Shown: piece after piece, positions 1 to 9,764 of the stretch
Position numbering within the stretch: the first letter of the stretch is position 1
Layout of the letters: each line of letters opens with the position of its first letter
Assembly (NCBI GenBank): GCA_026686845.1
Contig: JAIVEN010000022.1
Span: 28,742,001-28,806,000 of the forward strand
Origin: Adenanthera pavonina
Taxonomy: Eukaryota > Streptophyta > Magnoliopsida > Fabales > Fabaceae
Direction: 5' to 3'
Length of the DNA: 64,000 bases
Notes under the pieces: generated by a model
The model's database searches: none
Told to the model about the DNA's origin: nothing
What the model saw: only the letters and a program-made list of their open reading frames with translations
Program-made: the position numbers and the translations under genes

Positions 1-616
1 TTTGACCATGGTTCTCGTTCTCCTGAATCATCCGAATTGATGGTTATTTAAAGAAGGTGTATCCCCAATCCATTGCCACTTGAATCTCCCAGTCGAAGAC
101 CACTATTTAGTAACAAGGATATCATAAGCACAAGGCTTCGTGTGCTATTTATTGAATTGACATGCCACGCAGTATTAAGGCATCGTCATCCAATGATATC
201 ATGCCCTCTTAATGAATGACTCATGATAATGTCCTATTTATGCTAACATGTTATCTCATGTTGTATGTATGTGATCATACTAGCATATTATCATCATCAT
301 ATAGATATCTCATGGCGATGCACTATAGTCATGTATATTCATATATCAACATCCATCATTTTCACAAGTACGGACACACACACACATAGTATTTATAATC
401 AACACTCAGTATATTCATTATCACATATACACATACACATTTGTTCACATTAGCCATTTTCATCCATCACCATTATTTTATCATTATCATAACTTTATCA
501 AGCCATTCCTCACTCACTTGGGCATACACACACACACACACACACACACACTCATATAAATATGCATAACTAGTCATATCCATTCCTTATCACAATTTTT
601 TTCCAAAAGATATAAC
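1..616. repeat. Non-coding repeat remnant with AC microsatellite
   Basis: No coding potential is visible. An (AC)n microsatellite lies at about 526-551. The base composition and ATG/CAT-rich text resemble the distal part of a Ty3-type LTR. Because 617-20522 is inserted DNA, this stretch was probably once continuous with 20523-21680. That continuity is inference; no complete terminal sequence is seen on this side because the window starts inside it. Confidence 0.35.
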
Positions 617-1285
617 TGTTGATTTGGCTGGTCACCCAAGAAGGAGTAAGTTGGGTGATGCAAATTTTTTAGCTTTTGGAAGAATAGCTTAATGTCACAA
701 AGAAGCATAAAGAAAAGGGGTGAACAAATGAGATAATAAAGAGATGAAAGAAGATCAATACACAAGCAATTTATTCTGATTCAGTCCAACCATTTGTCCT
801 ATATATAGTCCCTAAGTAACCCATTTGAGATTTTTCACTATATTCTACAAGTTTGATTTGAACATTTGTGAAGTCACAATATAACTTAGACTTCTTCTCT
901 GAGTCTATCTTTCTCCCATATCTTCCCTGGTGTTATTACAAATTCTCCTCAAGAAAATCTTCCTTGAGTAATCCCTTTAAATCACCTAGAATATTTTTTG
1001 ACAGGGAAAATATCAATACACGGAAATACTCTCTCTCAAAAAGTGGATAAATACATCGAAATTCATGAAGTGTAGTTGAGACTGTTTGATTAAGAAATAA
1101 ATCTGTTGGAATAATAAAAATAGTTTTAGAACATCATTTTCTCTATTCTCAACTTAAATGAAACTCTATTTATAGATAAAAGTAGTTAAGTAGACATTAA
1201 GCACAATTAACTAGTCGTTAGTCTAAAGAACTAGCCGTTGTAAGTACTTTGTCGAGATAATCGATTATACTATGAAAGTTTATTC
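617..1285 (-). repeat. Older copia-type LTR, left half
   Basis: The text starting TGTTGATTTGGCTGG parallels, motif by motif, the end of the neighbouring copia LTR: the terminal TGTT, a G-rich AAGAAGGAGTAAGTTGGG stretch, the AGTCCCTAAG segment, and a minus-strand TATA box (ctataaatag at 1165-1174). It is therefore a diverged relative of that LTR family. It is cut at 1285 by the 18-kb element and resumes at 19371. No primer-binding site follows its minus-strand end, so a solo or truncated LTR is more likely than a complete element. Confidence 0.7.
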
Positions 1286-2971
1286 TGTTAGTTCAACTGG
1301 CTTCCTAAGAGGGGGGTGAATTGGGAAGATTGAAATTTTTCTGCAAAGATGAAATACAATAGTGATACTAAAAGATTACTGAAAACAGAGTATAAGAAAT
1401 AAAAAGTAAAGGGAAAAAGGGTCAGTAGTTTATTCTGGTTCGGTCTATTCCACTTGACTTATGTCCAGTCCCCAAGCCACCGCTTGGGATTTCTCCATTA
1501 TCTCTTGCAAGATTTAAATGGATTCTTGTAATGACCGCAGTACAATACCAGCTTCTAACTTTGAGCTGAGGCAAACTCCTTTATTCTTTTCACTCAAGAG
1601 TAAGTAACCTCCCTTAGTGTATTTTCACACTAAGTACTCTCTACAAGTGTATAGATATTTATAGAATAAAAACTCTCTCAAAAGAGTAGATATGAAAGTT
1701 AAGAGACAATGAATAAGCAAAACAGAGGGTAGGTAAGTTTTGAATGAATCAAAAATCGAATCAACAGAGTCTTTACGTATATATAGTTTTTCTCATTACC
1801 CAACAACTTAAATGAGGTCCTATTTATAGTTTTGGAGCAGAACTATCTGTTAGAAACAAAGATTAGTTGTTACTCTTAGTAAAATAGCGGTTTATCTACC
1901 ACATTAAATGCATCTGATAGAGGTTATGCGGATAACCTCCTCAGGTTATGTGAATAATCGGTAACTGCTTGCCTTTATTTTTAATGTAGAGCTTTCATTA
2001 TGTGGATAATCTAGTTAGGTTATGTGGATAACGTGCTACCCAAAATGACTAAGTTTTAGTTCAAAATCATTTTCATGAAAACCCACTCAGTTAGTAGGAC
2101 AACGTTAAGTTTTTCTCAAACTGAGTTTTTGTGAAACTTAGGTTATCAGGATAACCTCCCAAGATTATGTGGATAACCTGTTTTGCTAAAGAAGAGCTAT
2201 GAGTTCTATAACATAGGTTATGCGGATAATGTATTTATCCGAGGAAAGTTCAAGTACACTGACATATAAGTTATGTGGATAACCTTTTAATAGAAGAGTC
2301 CAAGTGCTCTGTGACACACGTTTTGCAGACAACCTCCCTAGGTTATACGAATAACGGGCTGTACAGTATCACTTGCCTTCACTGTTCACTTCCTTATGCA
2401 GATAAGGTGCTTACCTTATCAGGATAACTATTTAGACAGACTTGAGAATTTGATCCCCAAGCTGTGTTATGTGGATAACCCCAATCCCTTTTCATAAAAT
2501 TGAAGAATGGACTTTGGAAAAGTTTTGAGATTGAGTCTTTATCCCCATAACTTTTAATGATTATGAGTATAAGGTAAAATATTTTCTTAAAAATTATGGT
2601 AAACACTTAGAAACATCTTTAAAATTGAGACCTTATCCCTATAAGTAAAAATATGTTCATAAAAACTAATTGAACACTTAGAATCATTTTGAAATTGATG
2701 CTTTATCCTTATAAGATAGCTCTTTTCGTGAAAACCATTTTGAAATCATGAGCTAATCATTAATCATTCAATAAGTTATCTCATTTAATATTGGGTTAAT
2801 TGAAATTCAAATCTTAACTACCTTATTTTACAAATAATTTCTTAAAGCATGTGAATCAGCTCTTCAATCTTCAAGAAACTCCAACTTTATTCTTCATTTT
2901 TCTTGTGTTCCTTTGATATTGGATCTCCAAACTCATTTTGCTTTAAAATCATCGAAATATCTAAATTAACA
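1286..2971 (-). repeat. 3' LTR of the 18-kb copia element
   Basis: 1686 bp, TG...CA, in minus orientation. Near-identical text recurs at 17749-19370 and inverted at 8414-14222. It carries a minus-strand TATA box (ctataaata at 1821-1829) and about a dozen copies of a quasi-palindrome, GTTATnnnnATAAC, for example around 1923-1936, 2019-2032, 2142-2155 and 2465-2478. It is longer than its partner, mainly because the partner lacks a stretch equivalent to about 2490-2615. Confidence 0.92.
1821..1829 (-). promoter_or_regulatory. TATA box of the copia LTR (left copy)
   Basis: Minus-strand CTATAAATA followed by GGACCTCATTT. The same box is at 18284-18292 in the right LTR and at 13677-13686 (plus strand) in the inverted copy. 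The palindrome array lies upstream of it, in the position of U3. Confidence 0.75.
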
Positions 2972-2985
2972 TTCTCCCCCGTTTT
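2972..2985 (-). other. Polypurine tract next to the 3' LTR
   Basis: On the minus strand the 14 bases before the LTR read aaaacgggggagaa. A purine run directly abutting the start of the 3' LTR is the expected plus-strand priming site of an LTR retrotransposon. Confidence 0.85.
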
Positions 2986-3272
2986 GATGATGACAAAACA
3001 ACCTAAACTCATTGTTAGTACTTGGGTTTGCATAAAGCTCTCCCTCAATATGTGCATTGTTTAAATAAAGTCAAATAATGTAGTGCATATTTTCAAAACA
3101 AGGAACACCAGGAATAAGTGAAGTTCACAGAAAGAGAACACCAAGAATAAACAAGGTTCACAGAAAGAAATTCATTGTATTATAAATATTCATTACAAGT
3201 AAGAAGCAAGAACAACTAAAAACAAGAAGTATGGAAACAACTGAAAGCTACAAAAGCATAAAACAAGTCCAG

Positions 3273-5381
3273 TTAGGATTCCTTTTCTAAAGGAGTGGTC
3301 TTTTTCTTCTTCTTGGACTTAGATTTCTTTTTCTTCTTTTCTTTCTTCTTTTCCTTCTCTTTTTTCTCTTCTGCCTTCTCTGCTTTCTTCTTATCCTCTT
3401 CTTTCTCCCTCTTTTTGTCATCAACAACAGGGGGAATTTGAGCAACACCAACATCCATCCTATCAATGTCCTGATTAAGCTTGGCCTTCCATTCCCTAAT
3501 TCTTTGAAGTCTTTCATCCAAAGAAAGAGGAAGGGTGGAGGGTTAGGCTAGAACAGTGGACACTAGGACTAGCCGAAGTGGCACACTTGCAGTAGTAGGA
3601 GAAACAGAAGGAAACATAGGAATGTACTGAATATTAGGTGGAGGAGAGACAGTGGGAAGGGATGCAGGAAAGGGATCAGAATTAGAGGCAATAGTGATGA
3701 TTTCCTGGACAATAGTCTCAATAAGATAACAGATGCCTTCAAAGGAAATAGGATCAGGAAGAGGAGGAAAGAGAGCATTAATCTCGTGTCTTCGGTTATG
3801 AAGTTAGATTTGGTGAATGAAGTCACCTTCATGCAAGAGAATTAAAGCTATGCTTGGATTAAGATCAGCTTCTTCCTCAAGACTATAGTCTGGGTTAGGA
3901 CCTAGGTCCTCTGATAGAGTAGGCGATTGTACAGAAGCAGTTGGTTTAGTGTATGTGAGAGTGGTGGTTGGATTGGGGAAGAGGAAGGTTGAGGAACACC
4001 AGAAACAAGTTGCTCATGCAAGAGTTTTACTTCTTGGGTGAGACATTCAATTTTAGCCTCAAATTTCTCCTGCATCTCAGCAATGAGATACCTAAGATTG
4101 ATCATGTCTTCTCTATGTTCTCTCCTGGTAGCCATTGCAATCTGGAACAAGTTTTGGTATAAGGTTGGTATGTCTGATGGTGTGGGGAGATTAGCAGCTG
4201 GGATTTCATCTGGTTTGCTTGGAGTAGGTGTAGGTGTATAAGGTTCAGGTTGAAAGGTTTGAGGTGGTTCAGAGGGTGTGGATGGAGAGGAGCTAGAATC
4301 ACTAACTGAAGAACTCTTTGTGGTAGATGTAGGCTCAGAACCTTCTTCAATGTCCCTTTTCTTGTCAACCCATCTCCCATTCTCCAGACTCATTCCCATC
4401 TTCTACAGGACTTTCTCATTGAACTCTTCTGGGAGTAGTGCAAGCCCTTTCTCAATGTGCAAGATGTTATGAAAATTCAGGGTCTTGGTGATAATATGCC
4501 CAAATAGCAACTGTGAGTCCTGTCTGTAGGTCCTTGCCTTCCACATCCTCTGCAGGATGATATCCATTACATTCACTATTTTTCCCTTTATTAAGCAGCA
4601 TGACTGGGAATTCCCCTCTGGATAGGTAATTGAATCCTCCACTCTTGTTGAAGAACATACGAGAGACAATGTAATGCAGAATCCTGTTCTCAACAGTTAG
4701 AAGAGTTGGGGCAATTTTCCCTTCAGAAGGCACATTTTGCCTTTGCCTGAGGATTCTTGATACTATTGTGCTCCATTTGTAATTGGCTTCTCCCTCAGTG
4801 TCCTCATTAACATCTTTATTTTCAGCAGGACACTTTGAGGTCTCATTGTTCACCCTTATTCCTCCAGTGGGCAAGTTCAGAATTTCACACAGCAAGTCAG
4901 GGTGCAGGGTAATCCATCTCTTCCTCAATCTAACTTCAAACACCTTTGTGTGATGATTAATTCTCGGGGAATTGTACCAGGCACGCACAACTTCCTTATC
5001 ATAATCCTCCTCCAATTCAATCAGACCTTTATATTTTTTTACCAATCCAGCTGCATCAAACTTATTCCTTACTAGAAATTCTTTTATTCTAACAAAGTGA
5101 GGCTTGATTACCTTACGCTTTTTGAAATCAATTTCATACGACTCTTTTAAAATCCTTACACCAATCAGCTCATATGTAATTAACATTTCCTCATATTCAG
5201 TAGCAGAAGAACTTATATGTGTGTCAGCCTAAGGTTCTGATTTTGCAATTTCCTTTGGCTTTGTTGTTTTGGGCTTCTTCGTTAGAATACTTAGCCCAGC
5301 TTCATCTTTTCTCTTCCCTTCACTGGGTGGCTTCTCTCGCTGTGGTTGTTCCCCTTGACTGCCACTCTTAGTCTTTGCCAT
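3273..5381 (-). pseudogene. Third ORF of the copia element (putative plant-transposon-protein domain), broken
   Basis: The likely start is the Met at 5381 (MAKTKSGSQ). A basic N-terminal tail (TKKPKTTKPK) is followed by a globular region read at 5186-4467 containing RWITLHPDLLCEILNL and RILHYIVSRMF. This resembles, from memory, the domain named 'putative plant transposon protein' (Pfam PF20167). Next come a Ser/Pro-rich linker (4399-3902) and a very Lys/Glu-rich tail ending at 3273. It is broken by an in-frame TAG at 5229-5231, a frame change near 4600 and another stop at about 4403-4405. Its place between pol and the 3' LTR is that of the env-like or extra ORF of some Sireviruses, but no signal peptide or clear membrane segment is seen. 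Function is unknown. Confidence 0.65.
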
Positions 5382-5560
5382 ATCAGTGATTCCAGATGAT
5401 TTGGGAAGGTAAAAGAGGTTTAGAATTGCCAGAAAAGAGTTTTGAGAGTAGGAAAATGGATGGGATTTTGGAGATTTTAGGGAACTTGATGAGTACATTT
5501 GGAGGTTTTCAGGATAGGGTTAGGTTTTCCGCACAAGATTCTATTGAAAATAAGAGAATC

Positions 5561-5570
5561 TTATATATAG
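5561..5570 (-). promoter_or_regulatory. Candidate internal TATA box for the third ORF
   Basis: Minus-strand CTATATATAA lies about 180 bases upstream of the Met at 5381 and immediately downstream of a cluster of LTR-type palindromes. The arrangement copies that of the LTR promoter. Transcription from it is inference. Confidence 0.45.
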
Positions 5571-5575
5571 TCTCG

Positions 5576-6130
5576 AGGTTATGCACATAACCTATGAAGG
5601 TTATGCGGATAACGAGCTTTAGGAATTGTAAGAGAAGCCACGGTTTGCTAGGTTATGTGGATAAGGTCCTTCAGTTGTCCACATAACTAAGTTGAGACAG
5701 CGAGAGAAAGAGAGGAGTTATCCGGACAAGCATACCATGTTATCATGAAAAGAGGTTTCACAAAATGCACACAAAAAGTTTTGCACAGTGCTGGTTATTT
5801 GGATAACCTTGCTATCTTATGTGGATAACATTCTCACTTTGGGAACTTCTTATCTGGAAGTAACGTTATGCGGATAAGTTAAGCAGGTTAGCCTGAAATC
5901 GAATCACATAATACACATACAAAGGAGCAAACAAAGAGCTTATGTGCAAAAGATAGATACCTTATCTGAATATCGAGTTCCTTAGAGCCTTCGAGTTTCA
6001 GAAAAGGTCTCATTTTCATAAAAATCTTCATACCTTATGCGAATAACCTCAAACATAGAGACTATCTGCAGCAGAAAATCAACATATTATCAGCATAACG
6101 CTATGGGATTATGCAGATAACTATATTTGA
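5576..6130. repeat. Internal cluster of GTTATnnnnATAAC quasi-palindromes
   Basis: Between the end of pol and the third ORF there are many copies or near-copies of the LTR motif, for example around 5579-5592, 5600-5613, 5653-5666 and 5796-5809, plus relaxed versions up to 6130. The stretch is non-coding. It resembles the palindrome field of the LTR but is not an LTR copy, since it has no LTR termini. Confidence 0.75.
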
Positions 6131-6344
6131 AAAGCTCATAAATACTTACTGATAGTCTTGTTATCCCTATAAGCCTCTTCTTTTCACTATAGCTTCATTC
6201 TATTGTGCAGGTTACTTCATTTCATCAGATTTTGAATGTTTCAAATCAAAAAGTACCAGCAAAATAAACTTCTAGATACTCTGATACTTAAGTTAGTATT
6301 GTTATTGATTGAATTATAATTTTAAGAAGGATTTTAGAGAAAAC

Positions 6345-8408
6345 TTACAACTCATTGGGATTCACTATTCCCAATTTTCTCTTGATTTTTCCATGTTTGT
6401 CTTCTGTAAGTGGCTTTGTTAGAATGTCTGCAAGCTGATTTTCAGTAGGAACAAACTCCAGCTTGACATCACCTTTCAAAACATGATCTCTTATGAAGTG
6501 ATGTCTTACTTCAATGTGTTTTGTTCTTGAATACATAACAGGATTCTTTGAGATGTTGATGGCACTTTGATTATCACACCTTATTGAGATTTCCTTTATC
6601 TCAATCTCAAGGTCTTCAAGTTATTGCTTCATCCAAAGAACTTGTGCACAACAACTCCCTACTGCTACATACTCAACTTCAGCTATGGAGAGTGCTACAC
6701 AAGAAATATACATTCATCTGATTTGACATCAAACTTATCCAGATTGTCTTTGTTATTGTTGTGGACATAGCAGGTGCATCCAAAGACATGAAGATAAGAA
6801 AGGTTGGACTTCCTTCCTTTGTACAGCTCATATGAAGTCTTCCATAGCATGGGTTTGATGTATGCTATATTCATCATGTAGCATGTTGTGCTTACTGCAT
6901 CAGCCCAGAAATGCTTAGGCAGTCCTTTTTCATTCAGCATTGCACGAGCCATCTCCTCCAACACTCTATTCTTTCTCTCTACAACTCCATTCTGTTGAGG
7001 TGTTTTTGGAGATGAGAAGTTGTGCTCCACTCCATTTTCATTGCAGTAGTTAGTAAATTTTGCATTTTCAAATTCTCCTCCATGATCAGTTCTAATATAT
7101 ACAATGGAGCAACCTTTCTCATTTTGGATTTTCTGGCTAAGATTAGAAAAGCATCATATGTTTCATCTTTAGAGGGAAGAAATAAAGTTCAAGTAAATCT
7201 AGAATAATTATCTACCACATCAAGTACATACAAGTTTCCACCAATACTCTTAGTACAATTAGGACTTATCAAATCCATGTGAAGTAATTGCAGTGATCTT
7301 GTTGTAGAAACAATATTTTTGGTATTGAATGAGAACTTGTTTGTTTCCCTTTAAGACAAGCATCACATTCTCTATCCTTTTCAAACTTAATGTTGGGTAG
7401 ACCAAGAATAAGTTCATTTTTAATGAGTTTATTTAATTGATGCATGCTAACATGTGCTAATTTCCTATGCCACAGCTAACCATAATCATTTTCACTTATT
7501 AAGCATATAGAGTCTAGAGAAGGTAATTCATCTAAATCAATAGTATAACAGTTACCATCTTTTTCTGCCCTGAGAATCACTTTACGGTCATTTTTTCTAA
7601 TGACTAGGCAGTAGTTGGAATCAAACAGAGCCCAATTGCCTCTATCACAGGTTTGACTCACACTCAACAAGTTGTGGTTGAGTCTTATCACAAACAGGAT
7701 TTCTCCAATTGATGTTTCTGGATTTCTTTCAATAATTTCAATCCCAACTATCTTGTCGGACTAGTCACTACTGAAAGTAACCTTTCCTCCTTTCTTATCT
7801 CTCAGCACAATGAATTTTTCTTTGTTTCCAGTCATGTGTCTCGAACAAGCACTGTCCATGTACCATTTGTTTCTTTTTTTGGCCTTAAGACATACCTGCA
7901 AAACAAGTTTCAGTTCTTTCTTTTAGGTACCCATATTTGCTTGGGTCATTTCTTGTTAGTGGAGGAGTCCTTGGGAACCCATTTCATCCCATTGCCATTT
8001 CCTTCCTTTCTGAATATACAGTTGGAGGACATATGACCCTTCTTGTTACAGAAATGACAAGTGGAGAAAGGGCTAGAGGAAAGAGATGCATGCCTGAAAT
8101 AATGACTATAATATTTATTCTTTTGATTTCTAGGAGCTGGGAATGACTCTATGTTCTGAGTTGTTTTAAGGCTATTAGCATGCACAAAGTTTCTTAGGTA
8201 AAGGTTTTGTTTCTTGATTTTCAATTTCTCCTTGACCACACATGGGTCATATCCTAGGCCAGTTTTGTTCTGACTCACAATTTGGTTTCCCAGTAATACT
8301 TTCAGCATGTTCTCACTTCTAGTAAGTTTGGTTAGAGTCTTGTGGAGATAATTATTCTTATCTCTCAACTCAATGCATAAGACACAAACAGAGGTGGTGG
8401 TAGAAGAA
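6345..8408 (-). pseudogene. Copia gag 3' end plus pol (integrase and RNase H, reverse transcriptase deleted)
   Basis: Reading leftwards on the minus strand: the end of the gag coiled region, then a second CCHC knuckle (CHFCNKKGHMSSNC, about 8000-8040), the GAG-pre-integrase region (7691-7476, NLLSVSQTCDRGNW), the integrase core end with its catalytic Glu context (PQQNGVVERKNR, about 6950-6990), and the copia integrase C-terminal signature DECIFL at about 6700. The next recognisable text is already RNase H (SIAEVEYVA at about 6670, then SRTKHIEVRHHF and ADILTKPL to 6345). The whole reverse transcriptase is absent. Several in-frame stops and frame changes are also present, so no full polyprotein can be made. 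Confidence 0.88.
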
Positions 8409-9136
8409 GAAAATGTTAATTCAGATGTTTTGATAATTCCAAAAGTGAGCTTGGTAGATTCAATATCAAAGGAATGCAAGTGAAGTGAAGAACAAAGCTG
8501 GAACTTCCTGAAGAACTGGTTTACAATCCTAGAGAATTCATTTGTAAAAGAAGGTAGTGAGCTTTGAATATGAATTAATCCAACACTATAAGATGACTAA
8601 TGGAATAACTAACTGTTAACTCACAATTTCAAAATTGGTTTTCAAGAAAAAGCTACCTAATGAAGGTAAAACCCCAATCTTAAATTGATCAATTTGGTTT
8701 TCAGTGATAATGCTTTGCCTGATGGGGATAAGATCAATTTCAAAGACTGTTTTCAAAAGTGCTTACTTTGTTTTCAAGATAATGGTTCACCTTATACGCA
8801 TAACCATTGAAGGTTATGGGGATAAAGACTGTGAACACCCCATTTTGTCCGGGCATTTTTATAAAATAATAATAATAATAATAATAATAAAAGGTATAAA
8901 AAAAAGAAAAAAAAAGTAAAACAAAGTTCTCTTTTAAGCAGGAAAATTAGTAACTGTAATTTAATTTCAAATTTATCTTTCTCGAATTTGACATCTGAAA
9001 TTCAAATAAAGAAAAAATAATAATAAAAAAATGAATGAAAATGATGAGACGAAAATTTTTAAAACTGAAACACTAAAATAAAAAAAAATAAAAATAAAAA
9101 TAAAATTGGGCCAAAAAAAAACTCAACAAAAAGTTT

Positions 9137-9183
9137 TGGGCTAAAGCATTTCAGCCCAAGTTGGGCTGAAATGCTTCAGCCCA
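9137..9183. repeat. Near-perfect 47-bp palindrome in LTR copy A
   Basis: Two 23-base arms (9137-9159 and 9161-9183) around a single central base differ at one position. The arms read tgggctaaagcatttcagcc and continue. Copy B has a related shorter hairpin (stem ttgggctgaa / ttcagcccaa) near 43545-43568. Confidence 0.85.
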
Positions 9184-9754
9184 TGTCACGAGCCCCAAGT
9201 GAGGGCTTGTGAACGAAGGCAAAGGGAGCCCTTTAGGGCTCGGCACAGGGGGAGCCCTGTAGGGCTCAGTGGGAGCAGGGCGTGAGAGGGAGACTGGCCG
9301 CGGGCAGAGGGAAAAGGAGGGAGCACACCGGAGGGAGACGTTGACCATGAGAAAGAAAAAAGAGAGGGGGGCGCCGCAGGAGACACAGAGAAAAGGAAAA
9401 AAAAGGGAGCAAGTCATGAGGAAGAGTGAGGGAGTGGAGAAGAGAGACCGAACAGCCGTGAAAAGAATGAAGAGGCAGCCGCGAGAGGAAAAGGAAAAGA
9501 GAGGAGCAGAGCCAAAAGCTGACCGTGAGAAAGAAAAAAGGAGAGGGGGCGCCGTGAGGAACAGAGGGAGTCAGAGAGCACTGGCCGAGAGAAAAGGAAG
9601 GAGAGGGATGGCCGTGAGCAGAGCTGAGAAGACCGTAGAGAACGAAAGCAGACGGGAACAGAGGGAAGAGTGCAAGAAAGAAAAAGGGAGAGGGACGCGA
9701 TGGCAGGGGATGGCCACACGCTCGGATTTCCTTCTCTTTCCAGTCGCGAGAACC

Positions 9755-9764
9755 CTATAAAAGG
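9755..9764 (+). promoter_or_regulatory. TATA box of LTR copy A
   Basis: CTATAAAAGG sits at the end of the purine-rich zone and is followed by GGCTGAGAGG, a typical U3/R arrangement. The equivalent position in copy B is not recognisable. Confidence 0.6.
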
